Assembly (NCBI RefSeq): GCF_030419005.1
Contig: NZ_CP106951.1
Location: forward strand, 3,286,001-3,350,000
Length of the DNA stretch: 64,000 nucleotides
Source: Eleftheria terrae
Lineage (GTDB): Bacteria > Pseudomonadota > Gammaproteobacteria > Burkholderiales > Burkholderiaceae_C
Reading direction: 5' to 3'
Part shown: in pieces, positions 21,459 to 32,984 of the stretch
Layout of the letters: the number at the start of each line of letters is the position of its first letter
Position numbering within the stretch: the first letter of the stretch is position 1
The notes under the pieces: generated by a model
What the model saw: only the letters and a program-made list of their open reading frames with translations
Databases searched by the model: none
What the model was told of the DNA's origin: nothing
Program-made: the position numbers and the translations under genes

Positions 21459-23525
21459 ATGGCCACCTTCATTCCCGAATGGGTGCGCATGTCGGGCCGC
21501 AACGTGCGGCTGAAGCGGGTGCTGAATGCGCTGGACGACGAGCATGTGGTGCGGCGCGCCATCCGGCCCCGGCAGGCCGAGTTGCAGGCGGTCGACTTCT
21601 TCGTGCAGCACCCGGGCCGCGGCTGGCTGGCGGTGTCGGTGCAGGAAGCGGCCTTCGAGGAGATCGACCCGGACCAGCTGGTGCCGCCGCCCCTGGCCGA
21701 GCGCTTCGAGCAGCACCTGGCCTTGCTGCACGGGCTGGGGCCCGCGTGTGGATTGTCGGAGGCCGCCTTGCCGGCGCTCGTGCTGATGTGGAACTGCAGC
21801 GCCGAGCAGGTGCGGCAGCTGAGCAAGGCCTACCTGGGACGCTATGGCGTTCGCCTGGTGTGCGCCGAGCAGTTCATGGCGCTGGGTGGCAAGCTGATCA
21901 CCGGCTTGCTGGCCGCGCTGGCGCCCGAGGCCGAGCAGGCATTGATGGCCCTGGCCTTTCCGGAAGCCGAGATCCCGGCGGCCTGTACCACCCGGCGCGT
22001 CTTCCGGCGCGACAACAGCGCGACGCTCGGCCGGCTGTTTCTCGATCCGCAGCAGGAGTGGGCGGCCAAGCTCGACCTGCGGCTGCCGCGCGAGCAGGAC
22101 GACACCGCGCAGGACTTCGCGGTGCGGCTGGTCAACGGCGTGGCGGGCAGCGGCAAGACCTTGATCATCCTGCACCGGGCGTTGATGCTGGCCGAGCTGT
22201 TCCCGAAGCAGCAGGTGCTGGTGCTGATCCACAACACGCCGATCGTGGCCGACCTGAAGGCCCGCCTGCACCAGGCACGCGGCAGCCTGCCGGCCAACCT
22301 GGAGATCGCCACCTTCTTCGCCTGGGCGGGCCGGCAATGGCGGGCGGTGTTCGGCAGCCAGCTCCGCATGCCGACCGATCCGCGGCTGCTGCCCGGCCTG
22401 GTGGCGGCATGCCGCCAGCAATGGCCCGAGCTGCGGCAGTCGGAGCAGCAGCTGATCGAAGAGCTCGATTTCATCAACGGCGCGCTGATCCGTGACGAGC
22501 CCGGCTACCTGGCCGCCAGCCGCGCGGGCCGTGGGTTTGCCCTGCGGCCACGGGAGCGCAGCCAGGTGTGGGCCCTGTACGAGGCAGTGACCGCGGCCCT
22601 GCTGAAGATGGACCTGCGGATGTGGAGCGCGCTGCCGCACGGCCTGTGCCATGCCGTGGACCGGCATGCGCGGCTGCGCCGCTACGAGCACATCCTGATC
22701 GACGAGGCGCAGTTCTTCGCGCCGTCGTGGTTCCAGCTGGCCACGCTGTCGCTGCAGCCACAGGGCCGCCTGTTCCTGTGTGCCGACCCCAACCAGGGCT
22801 TCATGAAGAGCCGGCTGAGCTGGAAAAGCGTGGGCCTGGACGTGGCCGGCCGCACGAAGAAGCTGCGCCGCTCCTACCGCACCACCCGCGCCATCCTGGA
22901 GGCCGCCGGACAGGTGCTGGCCAGCTGCGGCCGCGCCGACGGGGAGGACTACCTGGAGCCCGACTTCACCGGCATGGAACCGGGCACCCGCCCCACCCTG
23001 CTCTACAGCGCCTCGCCCCAGGACGCGGTGCAACGGCTGGCCGCGGAGCTGGCGGGCGTCGGCGCCGGTGGCCCGCTGCCGCTGGGCGCCTTCCTGGTGA
23101 TCTACGGCGACAAGCTGCCCAAGGCCGCGCTGTACGACACGCTGGAGCAGCGCTTCGGCCCCCGCCGGGTCTGGTGGTTCAACAAGTCCGAGCACAAGAA
23201 GACGCCGCCTGAGGGCTATGGGCGCGACTACCTGCGCATGGCCTACATCGACAGTGCCACCGGGCTGGAAGGGGCGGTGGTGTTCCTGGTGGGCGTGGAC
23301 GACCTGTTCTTCGACGCCCGCCTGCCCGGCGAGAGCGATGAGGCCCTGGCGGAGCGACGAGAAGAGAACGCACGCAAGCTGTACATGGCGATGACGCGCG
23401 CCGGGCAGCAGCTGGTGGTGGTGACGTCGCGGCGGTTGCCGCAGGAGGTGGAGGGGTTGTTCGAGAGGGAGCGCGACGCGCCCCCCCTGCAGAACGGAGC
23501 TGCAGCGCCGGGCGCCGGACGCTAG
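21459..23525 (+). CDS. UvrD/Rep-like superfamily 1A helicase with NERD-like N-terminus
   Basis: A 688-residue protein. Walker A GVAGSGKT (227-234), motif II LIDEAQ (413-418), a motif IV-like RRSYRTT and motif VI YMAMTRAGQQLVVV are present, so ATPase activity is expected. Residues 1-70 (VLNALDDEHVV..., then AVDFFVQHPGRGWLAVSVQ) resemble the NERD nuclease fold in layout. An Asp (D46) is present, but the expected E-x-K after the following strand reads S60-V61-Q62, so that site would be inactive if the match is right. Directly coupled to the upstream Upf1-like helicase. A similar DUF2075/UvrD arrangement is an alternative description. Confidence 0.82.
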   Translation: MATFIPEWVRMSGRNVRLKRVLNALDDEHVVRRAIRPRQAELQAVDFFVQHPGRGWLAVSVQEAAFEEIDPDQLVPPPLAERFEQHLALLHGLGPACGLSEAALPALVLMWNCSAEQVRQLSKAYLGRYGVRLVCAEQFMALGGKLITGLLAALAPEAEQALMALAFPEAEIPAACTTRRVFRRDNSATLGRLFLDPQQEWAAKLDLRLPREQDDTAQDFAVRLVNGVAGSGKTLIILHRALMLAELFPKQQVLVLIHNTPIVADLKARLHQARGSLPANLEIATFFAWAGRQWRAVFGSQLRMPTDPRLLPGLVAACRQQWPELRQSEQQLIEELDFINGALIRDEPGYLAASRAGRGFALRPRERSQVWALYEAVTAALLKMDLRMWSALPHGLCHAVDRHARLRRYEHILIDEAQFFAPSWFQLATLSLQPQGRLFLCADPNQGFMKSRLSWKSVGLDVAGRTKKLRRSYRTTRAILEAAGQVLASCGRADGEDYLEPDFTGMEPGTRPTLLYSASPQDAVQRLAAELAGVGAGGPLPLGAFLVIYGDKLPKAALYDTLEQRFGPRRVWWFNKSEHKKTPPEGYGRDYLRMAYIDSATGLEGAVVFLVGVDDLFFDARLPGESDEALAERREENARKLYMAMTRAGQQLVVVTSRRLPQEVEGLFERERDAPPLQNGAAAPGAGR

Positions 23526-23592
23526 TCAGACACGAGGACCACCGGCCACACGGCAGCGGCCCTCGCACACGCGGGGCAAGAAGGTGCCCGCG

Positions 23593-24117
23593 TCAGAACG
23601 GAATATCGTCATCCATGTCATCAAACCCCGTCGACGCCTTCGGCGCCTGCTGGCGGGGAGGCGCCGGGCGGGGCGCGGGTGCGGCGCGTTCGGGACGGCC
23701 GCCGCCCATGTCGTCGCTGTCGCGGCTGCGGCTGTAGCCGCCACCGCCACCACCGCCCATCTCGTCGCCACCACCCATGCCTTCGCGGCCGCCCAGCAGT
23801 TGCATCTGCTCGGCAATGATGTCGACGGTGTTGCGCTCGATGCCGTCCTTGTCGGTGTACTTGCCGTATTTCAGGCGGCCTTCGATGTAGACGGGGCGGC
23901 CCTTTTTGAGATATTCACCGGCGATCTCGGCCAGGCGCTCGTAGAAGGTGACGCGGTGCCATTGCGTTTCCTCGATGCTCTCGCCGGAGGAACGGTCCTT
24001 GCGACGGCTGGAGGTGGCGACGGAAACGTTGCAGATGGCCGTGCCGGTGGGGGTGTAGCGGACTTCAGGGTCACGGCCGCAATTGCCGATCAGGATGACT
24101 TTGTTGACAGAGGCCAT
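23593..24117 (-). CDS. ssb: Single-stranded DNA-binding protein
   Basis: Binds ssDNA in replication, repair and recombination. The 174-residue protein has the OB-fold ([21 protein letters not shown]... [21 protein letters not shown]), a Gly-rich linker at about 115-140, a proline-rich stretch, and the acidic C-terminal tip DDMDDDIPF that recruits partner proteins. An AAGGAGCC ribosome-binding site precedes the ATG. Convergent with the helicase operon (67 bp between stops), while the next gene upstream on the same strand encodes an MFS transporter. Confidence 0.97.
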   Translation of the reverse strand: MASVNKVILIGNCGRDPEVRYTPTGTAICNVSVATSSRRKDRSSGESIEETQWHRVTFYERLAEIAGEYLKKGRPVYIEGRLKYGKYTDKDGIERNTVDIIAEQMQLLGGREGMGGGDEMGGGGGGGYSRSRDSDDMGGGRPERAAPAPRPAPPRQQAPKASTGFDDMDDDIPF

Positions 24118-24326
24118 GGCTCGGCTCCTTGAGGGTTCATTTCAGGCGGATCGGCCATTATCCCCGATGACCCGGGCACTGCTCCCCGCCCGCGGCGCGC
24201 CGGCACCGGCCCGGCCCACCGTCCATCAGGAAGCCGAATTACTTCACGAACCCGTGCCGGAGCCAGCCCTGCCACGACGGCCGGTGCCGCCTGTGGCCAG
24301 CATCGCTGGCGCCAGGCCCGGCACGC

Positions 24327-25547
24327 TCAGCCCGATACTTCGGCCTCGGCCTTCACCCGCTGCCGCGCCGGCGGGCGCATCGGCCATGCCAGCACCAGCC
24401 ACAGCCCGGCCAGCACCGCGCAGACCTGGAACACCGCCGAATGGCCCCAGCTGCCCAGCAACCGCCCGCCCAGCAACCCGCCCGCAAACAGGCCCAGCGA
24501 CTGGCAGGTGTTGAACACCCCCAGCGCCAGCCCCTTGGCCGCCGGCGGCGCCACCCGCGATACCAGCGACGGCATGTTCGCCTCCAGCAGGTTGAAGCTG
24601 ATGAAAAAGCACACCAGCAGCGCAATCAGCGGCACCGGGCGGGTCCAGCCCCAGGCCAGCGCCACCTGGGTCAGCGCCAGCAAGGCCACCGCGCCAAGGA
24701 ACACGGCCCGTAGCTGCTGGCGCCGCTCGCTCCACACCATGGGCGGCACCATGCCGGCAATCGCCAGCACCACCACCCCCAGGTAGAGCCAGCCATGCTG
24801 CCGCACCGGCAGGCCGGCATGCTCGACCAAGGCGATCGGCACCACGACGAACATCGCCATCTGCACGGTGTGCAGCAGGAACACGCCGAGGTTGAGCCGC
24901 CTGAGTTCAGGATGACCCAGCACGGTGCGCCACGCCGTCCCGATGGGCGCGGCCGGCAGTTGCGGCACCTCGGGCACCAGGCGCCAGACCACCCAGCCGC
25001 CCGCCAGGGCCAGCCCGCCGGTCATCGAGAACAAGCCCGCCATGCCGATCACGCTGTACAGCCACGGGGCGAAGGCCAGTGACACCGCAAACGCCAGGCT
25101 GATGGAGCCGCCCACCATGGCCATGGCCTTGGTGCGCACCTCGTCACGGGTGCTGTCGGCAATGAAGGCGGTGACGGCGGCCGAAATGGCACCCGCCCCC
25201 TGCAAGGCCCGGCCCACGGTGATGCCCGCCAGCGTGTCGGACGCCGCGGCAATGAAGGAGCCGGCAGCGAACACCCCCAGGCCGGCCAGGATGACCGGCC
25301 GGCGGCCCCAGCGGTCCGACGCCCAGCCGTAAGGAATCTGCAACACCGCCTGCGTCAGGCCGTAGATGCCGATGGCCAGGCCCACCAGGCCCATCTGCTG
25401 GCTGCCGGCCAGGCCGCGGGCATGCACCGAGAACACCGGCAGAATCAGGAACAGGCCCAGCATGCGCAGCGCAAACAGCGCCGCCAGCCAGCCGCTGGCT
25501 CGGCGTTCGGCAGGGGTCATGCGCAGGGAGGACGGCGAAGAGCTCAT
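24327..25547 (-). CDS. Major facilitator superfamily transporter
   Basis: A 406-residue inner-membrane protein with 12 predicted helices and MFS signatures: the loop 2-3 motif [14 protein letters not shown] and the antiporter-like [18 protein letters not shown]. It resembles the YajR/bicyclomycin-resistance drug:H+ antiporter branch; the substrate cannot be told. In Burkholderiales this MFS gene is often located between ssb and uvrA (from memory); here uvrA lies about 12 kb away. The start codon is only about 50 bp from a 21-copy heptanucleotide repeat, which therefore sits in its promoter region. Confidence 0.88.
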   Translation of the reverse strand: MSSSPSSLRMTPAERRASGWLAALFALRMLGLFLILPVFSVHARGLAGSQQMGLVGLAIGIYGLTQAVLQIPYGWASDRWGRRPVILAGLGVFAAGSFIAAASDTLAGITVGRALQGAGAISAAVTAFIADSTRDEVRTKAMAMVGGSISLAFAVSLAFAPWLYSVIGMAGLFSMTGGLALAGGWVVWRLVPEVPQLPAAPIGTAWRTVLGHPELRRLNLGVFLLHTVQMAMFVVVPIALVEHAGLPVRQHGWLYLGVVVLAIAGMVPPMVWSERRQQLRAVFLGAVALLALTQVALAWGWTRPVPLIALLVCFFISFNLLEANMPSLVSRVAPPAAKGLALGVFNTCQSLGLFAGGLLGGRLLGSWGHSAVFQVCAVLAGLWLVLAWPMRPPARQRVKAEAEVSG

Positions 25548-25597
25548 TCGCAGCTTCAGGGCAAACCGCTATTGTCGCCGAGCAACGGTACCGCTGC

Positions 25598-25744
25598 ACC
25601 GGCTACCGGCTACCGGCTACCGGCTACCGGCTACCGGCTACCGGCTACCGGCTACCGGCTACCGGCTACCGGCTACCGGCTACCGGCTACCGGCTACCAG
25701 CTACCGGCTACCGGCTACCGGCTACCGGCTACCGGCTACCGGCT
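25598..25744. repeat. Heptanucleotide tandem repeat, 21 copies of ACCGGCT
   Basis: Exactly 147 bp of ACCGGCT units, all identical except the fifteenth (ACCAGCT, G to A at 25699). It lies in the 399-bp spacer between the divergent MFS transporter (start 25547) and recQ (start 25947), 50 bp from the former and 202 bp from the latter. Near-perfect identity of copies implies recent slippage expansion. The unit has no stop codon in any frame, so open frames run through it, but no protein homology supports translation. The rest of the spacer shows no gene. Confidence 0.97.
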
Positions 25745-25946
25745 GCGAGCGGCCAGCGGTGAACGGCCGGCCACCCATCCGATCCAGCCACCCGGCACAG
25801 CGACGGCGCGGCACGGACTCCTGCCGCCCTGCTGGCCGCCAGCCGCCCAACGCCCTGCCAAGCCCTGCAGGCTTCACCCGCTGGCGGACGGGCCTGCGGC
25901 CGCTGGCGTTAGGATGCGGGTCGCGCACGCCGCGCCGATCGCTGCC

Positions 25947-27842
<1,896 letters not shown>

Positions 27843-27848
<6 letters not shown>

Positions 27849-27865
27849 AGCCTGCCGGCTCAGGC
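27843..27865. terminator. Bidirectional hairpin between recQ and the araC-type gene
   Basis: GCCTG (27843-27847) pairs with CAGGC (27861-27865), and after one bulged A the stem continues as AGCC/GGCT around a TGCC loop. The hairpin covers both stop codons and could end transcription from either side. There is no U-run, so confidence is low. Confidence 0.35.
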
Positions 27866-28786
27866 CGCCTCGTCGGAGCCGAAGCGGGCCTCCGCCTGGC
27901 GGCGGAATTCCTTGGGTGTCATGCCCTTGATCTGCAGGAAGCGGCGGTTGAAGTTGGCCACGTTGTTGAAGCCGACGTCGTAGCAGATGTTGGTGATGTA
28001 GCGGTCCGACTCCATCAGCAGCTGGCAGGCGCGATTGATGCGCAGGCGGTTGACGAAGTCGGTGAAGGTGTTGCCGGTGGCCTTGCGGAAGTAGCGCGAG
28101 AAGCGGCTTTCGGTCATGCCGACGCGGCGGCACAGCTCGGCCATGGAGAACTGCGTGGCACTGTGCTCGGTGATGTAGTCGACGATGCCGCTGATGCGCG
28201 CCAGCGCCGCATCGTCGTCGAAGCTCTGCAGCTGCACGGTCGACAGCAGCCGGTAGTCGCTGCATTGCGCCAGCACCCCCAGCAGGTCGGTGAACTCGCT
28301 GAAGCGGCGCAGCCCGCTGCTGTGCTTGATGCGCTCGTACTGCGACATGATGCGATCGCTGATGCCGAAAAACTCGATGCCGTAGCGCGCCCGCTCCAGC
28401 AGCGGCAGCACCTCGCGCAGCTCGGGGATGCCTTCGGCCGCCTGGCGCAGCGGCCCGTCCGGGAACTGCAACACCACGTCGCGCAGCTCCACCCCTTCGG
28501 GTGGGGTGTCGGTGGAAATCCAGTTGTGCGGCAGGCGCGGGCCGGTCAGCACCAGGTGGCCAGGCTCGAAGTGGCCGATGTAGTCGCCCACGAACACCTT
28601 GCCCCGGGTGCGCACGATCAGGTGCAGCTCGTATTCCTCGTGGTAGTGCCAGCGCACCAGGGGATTCGGGAAGCCGTGCTCCAGATAGCGGACGCAGCCA
28701 TAGCTGCCGTGGGGCTCGTAGCCCAGCTTGGGGGAGCGGACGAAGTCGTGCTCAAGCTCCGGTCCGCGCGGTCGTGTGTGGCCCAT
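27860..28786 (-). CDS. AraC-family transcriptional regulator of the polyol operon
   Basis: A 308-residue regulator with an N-terminal cupin-like sensor (WHYHEEYELHLIVRTRGKVFVGDYIG, residues about 35-65) and a C-terminal double helix-turn-helix of the AraC/XylS type (SMAELCRRVGMTESRFSRYF and ITNICYDVGFNNVANFNRRF). It resembles MtlR, the mannitol-operon activator of pseudomonads. Last gene in line with the polyol genes, 58 bp after the SDR gene, with an AGGAG ribosome-binding site before the ATG at 28786. It likely activates the operon at the repeats near 35.3 kb. Confidence 0.9.
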   Translation of the reverse strand: MGHTRPRGPELEHDFVRSPKLGYEPHGSYGCVRYLEHGFPNPLVRWHYHEEYELHLIVRTRGKVFVGDYIGHFEPGHLVLTGPRLPHNWISTDTPPEGVELRDVVLQFPDGPLRQAAEGIPELREVLPLLERARYGIEFFGISDRIMSQYERIKHSSGLRRFSEFTDLLGVLAQCSDYRLLSTVQLQSFDDDAALARISGIVDYITEHSATQFSMAELCRRVGMTESRFSRYFRKATGNTFTDFVNRLRINRACQLLMESDRYITNICYDVGFNNVANFNRRFLQIKGMTPKEFRRQAEARFGSDEAA

Positions 28787-28844
28787 GAGACGCTCCTCTT
28801 TGCTCGCTGGCGGGCGCGGGCCGGGCCCGCACCCGCGGCTCAAT

Positions 28845-29642
28845 TCAACTCATCACATTACCGCCATCCACGTTGAGCGTCTGTGCGGTGATGTACGCAG
28901 CCTCCTCGCTCGCCAGGAAGACCGCCGCCCCCGCCATGTCCTCGGGCCGGCCCATGCGGCCCAGCGGCACCGCGCGGCCGACCGCCGCCTTCTTCTCGCC
29001 GGGCTGCAGGCCCTCGTAGCGGGCGAACAAGGCATCCACCTGGCCCCACATCGGCGTGTCCACCACCCCCGGCGCGATCGCGTTGACGCGAATGCCGTGC
29101 GGTGCCATGGCCAGCGCGGCCGACTGGGTGTAGCTGATCACCGCCGCCTTGGAGGCGCAGTAGTGAGACACCAGCGCCTCGCCTCGCCGACCCGCCTGCG
29201 ACGCAAGGTTGACCACGCTGCCACGCACCCCGGCCGCCACCATCTGCCGCAGCACGGCCTGCATCGTGAAGAACATGCCCTTGACGTTGACGTCGAACAG
29301 CCGCTGGTACATCCGCTCGTCCGACTCCAGCAGCGGGGCGAGGTCGAACACGGCGGCATTGTTGAACAGCACCTCGATATCGCCGAAGCACTCGCGCGCA
29401 CTGCTCACCATGTGGGCGATGTCTTCGATCCGAGACAGGTCGGCCTGCACATAGTGCAGCCGGCCCGGGTGGCGCTCGGACAGCGCCAGCAGGGCTTCAG
29501 TGGGCTGCGCGGCGAGGTCGGCCACGCTGCAGCGTGCACCGTGCTCGAGATAGGCCTCGGCCACGGCCAGGCCGATGCCACCGGCGGCGCCAGTGAGCAG
29601 GGCATGGCGTTGGGCCAGGCGCTGCGAACGGGGATCAGTCAA
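28845..29642 (-). CDS. Short-chain dehydrogenase, probably polyol (sorbitol/galactitol) dehydrogenase
   Basis: A 265-residue SDR with the coenzyme loop TGAAGGIG (about 17-24), NNAA, catalytic Ser in VVNLAS, and the Tyr-Lys pair in HYCASKAAV. An Asp at the end of strand beta-2 (SVADLA) suggests NAD rather than NADP. It resembles SmoS/L-iditol 2-dehydrogenase, which oxidises sorbitol to fructose or galactitol to tagatose. Its start overlaps the end of the upstream dehydrogenase gene by 8 bp, so it belongs to the polyol operon. Confidence 0.87.
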   Translation of the reverse strand: MTDPRSQRLAQRHALLTGAAGGIGLAVAEAYLEHGARCSVADLAAQPTEALLALSERHPGRLHYVQADLSRIEDIAHMVSSARECFGDIEVLFNNAAVFDLAPLLESDERMYQRLFDVNVKGMFFTMQAVLRQMVAAGVRGSVVNLASQAGRRGEALVSHYCASKAAVISYTQSAALAMAPHGIRVNAIAPGVVDTPMWGQVDALFARYEGLQPGEKKAAVGRAVPLGRMGRPEDMAGAAVFLASEEAAYITAQTLNVDGGNVMS

Positions 29643-31047
29643 GGGTCACTCCTGTGAGGTGCTGGATCTCTTCATAGGCCGTCGCCACCGCCCGGGTCAA
29701 GCTGGCGTCACCTGCCAACTCTCCCCACAGGCCGGCGTCGGCACACAGCGCCGCGACCGGGTCGTGGCTGCCGCAGATGGCATGGGCGAGCGCCGGGTCC
29801 ATCGCCTGGTCCTGGTACTCGTAGGGCAGCTGGCCGCGGTGCCAGCGCTGCAGGAAGGCGAGGAACAGCGCCGGCAGCCGTGCCACCGCCCGTGCCGGCG
29901 CACCTTCGGCCAGCCGCTCGCGCAGCGTGGGCGCGATGAAGCCGGGGATCTTCGAGAAGCCGTCCATCGCCACCCGCTGGTTGGTGTCCTCGATGGCGGG
30001 GTTGCCGAAGCGCTGCAGCACCGTGTCGCGGTACGCCGCCAGGTCGACCGGGCTGGGCCGGCCAGGGCGGTGCAGGCAGGGCATCACATCTTCCGTGACG
30101 TACTCGTGTGCATAGCGGCGGATGCGCTCGTCCTGGGTGCCCTCGTGGATGTAGCGCAGGCCCAGCAGGGTGCCGGCCCAGGCAATGCAGCTGTGGCTGG
30201 CGTTGAGGATGCGGATCTTGGCTTCCTCGTACGGCAGCACCGAGTCGACCATCTGCACGCCCACCGTCTCCCAGTCGGGCCGCCCGGCGGGAAAGTCGTC
30301 CTCGATGACCCACTGGATGAAGCTCTCGGCCATCAGCGCGGCCGGATCGTCCTCGCCGGTGGCCGCCAGCACCCGCTCGCGCACCGCGGGCGAGGGGCGC
30401 GGCGTGATGCGGTCCACCATCGCATTGGGGCAGCGGGTGTGCGACTGCACCCACTCGAGCAGGGCCGGCTGGTCGCTCTGGGCCAGGAAGTCGAGCAGGC
30501 CGGCGCGCAGCCGCTCGCCGTTGTGGCGCAGGTTGTCGCAGTTGAGCAGGGTCAGCGGGCCGCTGCCGCGCTGCCGGCGCGCCTCCAGCAGCCGCGCCAG
30601 CGCGCCATAGACGGTGCCGCAGCTGCGGCCTTCCAGGTCGGCGGCCAGGTCGGGGTGGCGGGTGTCCAGGCGCTGGCGGTCGTCCAGGTAGTAGCCGGCC
30701 TCGGTCACCGTGATGGAGACGATGCGGGTGCGGGCATCGGCCCCCGCCCTCACCAGCCCCGACAGCGTCGGCTCCCAGGGCAGCACGCGGCGGATGGACC
30801 TGATCCGCTCATAGCGACGCAGCCCGTCGGGGCTGACGGTTTCCAGCGTGTAGGCGCCCCCCTGGCGGCGCAGCGTCTCGATCAGCTCCGGCTGGTCGGG
30901 CCGCAGGTTGCCGCCCTGGAGCTCCCAGCGGCGATCGCCTGCGTCCCTCAGCTGCTGCAGGTAGACGGCCTGGTGGGCGCGGTGGAAAGAGCCCAGCCCG
31001 AGGTGCAGCATCACGCTGCCGGGCTGGGAAGGAGACATTGGGCACAT
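29635..31047 (-). CDS. dalD: Mannitol/D-arabinitol dehydrogenase family protein
   Basis: A 470-residue NAD-dependent polyol dehydrogenase of the long-chain mannitol dehydrogenase family, converting D-arabinitol to D-xylulose or mannitol to fructose. The N-terminal nucleotide-binding strand is [19 protein letters not shown]. Further family marks are [38 protein letters not shown] and the catalytic lysine region [13 protein letters not shown]. The N-terminus and [13 protein letters not shown] favour the D-arabinitol 4-dehydrogenase branch. The start could be the ATG at 31047 or the one at 31038; neither has a clear ribosome-binding site. No xylulokinase or fructokinase lies nearby, so the product must be phosphorylated by an enzyme encoded elsewhere. 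Confidence 0.83.
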   Translation of the reverse strand: MCPMSPSQPGSVMLHLGLGSFHRAHQAVYLQQLRDAGDRRWELQGGNLRPDQPELIETLRRQGGAYTLETVSPDGLRRYERIRSIRRVLPWEPTLSGLVRAGADARTRIVSITVTEAGYYLDDRQRLDTRHPDLAADLEGRSCGTVYGALARLLEARRQRGSGPLTLLNCDNLRHNGERLRAGLLDFLAQSDQPALLEWVQSHTRCPNAMVDRITPRPSPAVRERVLAATGEDDPAALMAESFIQWVIEDDFPAGRPDWETVGVQMVDSVLPYEEAKIRILNASHSCIAWAGTLLGLRYIHEGTQDERIRRYAHEYVTEDVMPCLHRPGRPSPVDLAAYRDTVLQRFGNPAIEDTNQRVAMDGFSKIPGFIAPTLRERLAEGAPARAVARLPALFLAFLQRWHRGQLPYEYQDQAMDPALAHAICGSHDPVAALCADAGLWGELAGDASLTRAVATAYEEIQHLTGVTLD

Positions 31048-31086
31048 GGTGTTCTGGATCGAAGATGGACAGGCCGCAACGCCGGC

Positions 31087-32133
31087 TCAGCCGGCCGCCG
31101 CGGCGGACAGCACGCGGCCCTGGCGGTCGAAGAAATGAAGCGCAGCGGGATCGATCGCCAAGCCCACCGGGTCGCCCGGCCGCAGCGTGGTGCGCTGGCT
31201 CTGCCGGGCCACCAGCTGCAGGCGGCCGGCGGCGGCATGGATCAGGGTGTCGGCGCCGAGGGCCTCGACCAGCTCCACTTGCGCCGCGATCGGCGCCTCG
31301 CCCTGTGGGCGCACCGTGACCGCCTCGGGCCGCACACCAACGAAGCCGTCCTGCGGGGGGCGGCTGCCGTCGGCCGCCACCAGCGAGGGCAGTGCGTCGG
31401 CCGGCAGCACGTTCATCTGCGGCATGCCGATGAACTGGGCCACGAACTGGTTGGCCGGCCGGTCGTACAGCTCCAGCGGCGAGCCCACCTGCTCGATGGC
31501 GCCGTCGCGCAACACCACCACGCGGTCGGCCAGGGTCATGGCCTCCACCTGGTCATGGGTCACGTAGATGGTGGTGGCGCCCAGCTCGCGGTGCAGCTTG
31601 GCGATCTCGACGCGGGTCTGCCCGCGCAGCGCGGCGTCCAGGTTGGACAGCGGCTCGTCGAACAGGAAGACCTTGGGCGAGCGGACGATGGCCCGGCCGA
31701 TCGCCACCCGCTGGCGCTGCCCGCCCGACAGCTCGCGCGGCGTGCGCTGCAGGTAGGGCCCGAGGTTCAGGATGGCCGCGGCGCGCTCGACCTTGGTGCG
31801 GATCGCGGCCGCCGGCTCGCCGGCCAGCTTGAGCGCGAACGACATGTTCTCGAACACCGTCATGTGCGGGTAGAGCGCATACGACTGGAACACCATGGCC
31901 AGGTCGCGCTTGGCGGCCGGCAGGTCGGTGATGTCGCGGCCGTCCAGGTGCAGGCGGCCGCCGTCGATCTCCTCCAGCCCGGCGATCAGGCGCAGCAGCG
32001 TGGACTTGCCGCAGCCCGAGGGGCCGACGAAGACGACGAACTCGCCCTGGCGGATCTGCAGGTCGATGCCCTTGATGGCACGCAGCGAGCCGAAGTACTT
32101 CTCGACGCCGCTCAGTTGCAGGAAGGAATTCAT
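31087..32133 (-). CDS. Polyol/sugar ABC transporter ATP-binding protein (MalK/UgpC/SmoK type)
   Basis: A 348-residue ATPase: Walker A GPSGCGKST (37-45), signature LSGGQ (135-139), Walker B VFLFDEPLSNLD, and H-loop YVTHDQVEAMTLADR. The C-terminal 110 residues form the OB-like regulatory domain of the MalK/UgpC class (FVGVRPEAVTVRP). In context it energises the two permeases upstream (SmoF/G-like) for mannitol, sorbitol or arabinitol uptake. Member of the same leftward operon, 39 bp before the dehydrogenase gene. Confidence 0.92.
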   Translation of the reverse strand: MNSFLQLSGVEKYFGSLRAIKGIDLQIRQGEFVVFVGPSGCGKSTLLRLIAGLEEIDGGRLHLDGRDITDLPAAKRDLAMVFQSYALYPHMTVFENMSFALKLAGEPAAAIRTKVERAAAILNLGPYLQRTPRELSGGQRQRVAIGRAIVRSPKVFLFDEPLSNLDAALRGQTRVEIAKLHRELGATTIYVTHDQVEAMTLADRVVVLRDGAIEQVGSPLELYDRPANQFVAQFIGMPQMNVLPADALPSLVAADGSRPPQDGFVGVRPEAVTVRPQGEAPIAAQVELVEALGADTLIHAAAGRLQLVARQSQRTTLRPGDPVGLAIDPAALHFFDRQGRVLSAAAAG

Positions 32134-32155
32134 GGGAATGGCACTCCGGAATGGC

Positions 32156-32980
32156 TTACTTGACGGCGCCGAAGGTCAGGCCCTGCACCAGTTGCTTCTG
32201 GCAGAACCAGCCGAACACGACGATGGGCGCCACGGCCAGCAGCGAGGCGGCCGACAGCTTGGCCCAGAACAGGCCCTCGGGGCTGGAGTAGGAGGCGATC
32301 AGCGCCGCCAGCGTGCCGGCGTTGGCCGCGCTGAGGTTGAGCGACCAGAAGGCCTCGTTCCACGACAGCACCAGGCACAGCAGCCCGGCCGAGGCGAAGC
32401 CACCGACGCTCAGCGGCAGCACCACGTGGCGGAACTCGCTCCACAGCGTGGCGCCGTCCATGCGGGCCGCCTCCAGGATGTCGGGCGGGATGTCCTTGAA
32501 GCAGCTGTAGAGCATCCACACCAGGATGGGCAGGTTCGACAGCGTGAACACGATCGTCAGGCCGCTCAAGGTGTCCAGCAGCCCGCTGGTCTGGGCCAGC
32601 ACATAGATGGGCACCAGCGCGCCAACCGCCGGCATCATCTTGGTCGACAGCATCCACATCAGCAGGTCGCGGGTGCGCTGGGTGCGGAAGAAGGCCATCG
32701 AGTACGCTGCCGGTGCCGCGATCAGCAGGCCCAGCAAGGTGGAGGCGACGCTCGTCACCAGCGAGTTCTTGGCATGCAGCAGGTAGTCGCTGCGCGCCTG
32801 CACCTCGCCGAAGTTGTCCAGCGTGGGCTCGAACAGCAGCTGCGGCGGCACCGCGATCGCCTGCAGCTCGGTCTTGAACGCGGTCAGCCCCAGCCAGAAC
32901 AGCGGGAAGAACACCAGCAGTGCGGCGCCCCAGGAGGCGAGCGTGCGCGCCACCAGCACGGTGGGAAAGGTTCGTCTCAT
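32156..32980 (-). CDS. Carbohydrate ABC transporter permease (MalG/SmoG type)
   Basis: A 274-residue inner-membrane protein with six predicted helices and the EAA loop EAARMDGATLWSEFRHVVLPL, where the ATPase docks. The position after the other permease and the C-terminal GLTFGAVK are typical of the second permease of polyol/sugar importers. An AAGCCATTC-rich 22-bp spacer separates it from the ATPase gene. Confidence 0.92.
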   Translation of the reverse strand: MRRTFPTVLVARTLASWGAALLVFFPLFWLGLTAFKTELQAIAVPPQLLFEPTLDNFGEVQARSDYLLHAKNSLVTSVASTLLGLLIAAPAAYSMAFFRTQRTRDLLMWMLSTKMMPAVGALVPIYVLAQTSGLLDTLSGLTIVFTLSNLPILVWMLYSCFKDIPPDILEAARMDGATLWSEFRHVVLPLSVGGFASAGLLCLVLSWNEAFWSLNLSAANAGTLAALIASYSSPEGLFWAKLSAASLLAVAPIVVFGWFCQKQLVQGLTFGAVK

Positions 32981-32984
32981 CGTC

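Noticed and set aside
25598..25744. CRISPR-like array
   Set aside because: The units are 7 bp in direct contact with no spacers and no cas genes; it is a simple tandem repeat.
25422..25946. N-terminal extension of RecQ reading through the heptamer repeat as TGYRLPA repeats
   Set aside because: The unit simply lacks stop codons; RecQ homology starts after 25947 and nothing supports translation of the repeat.
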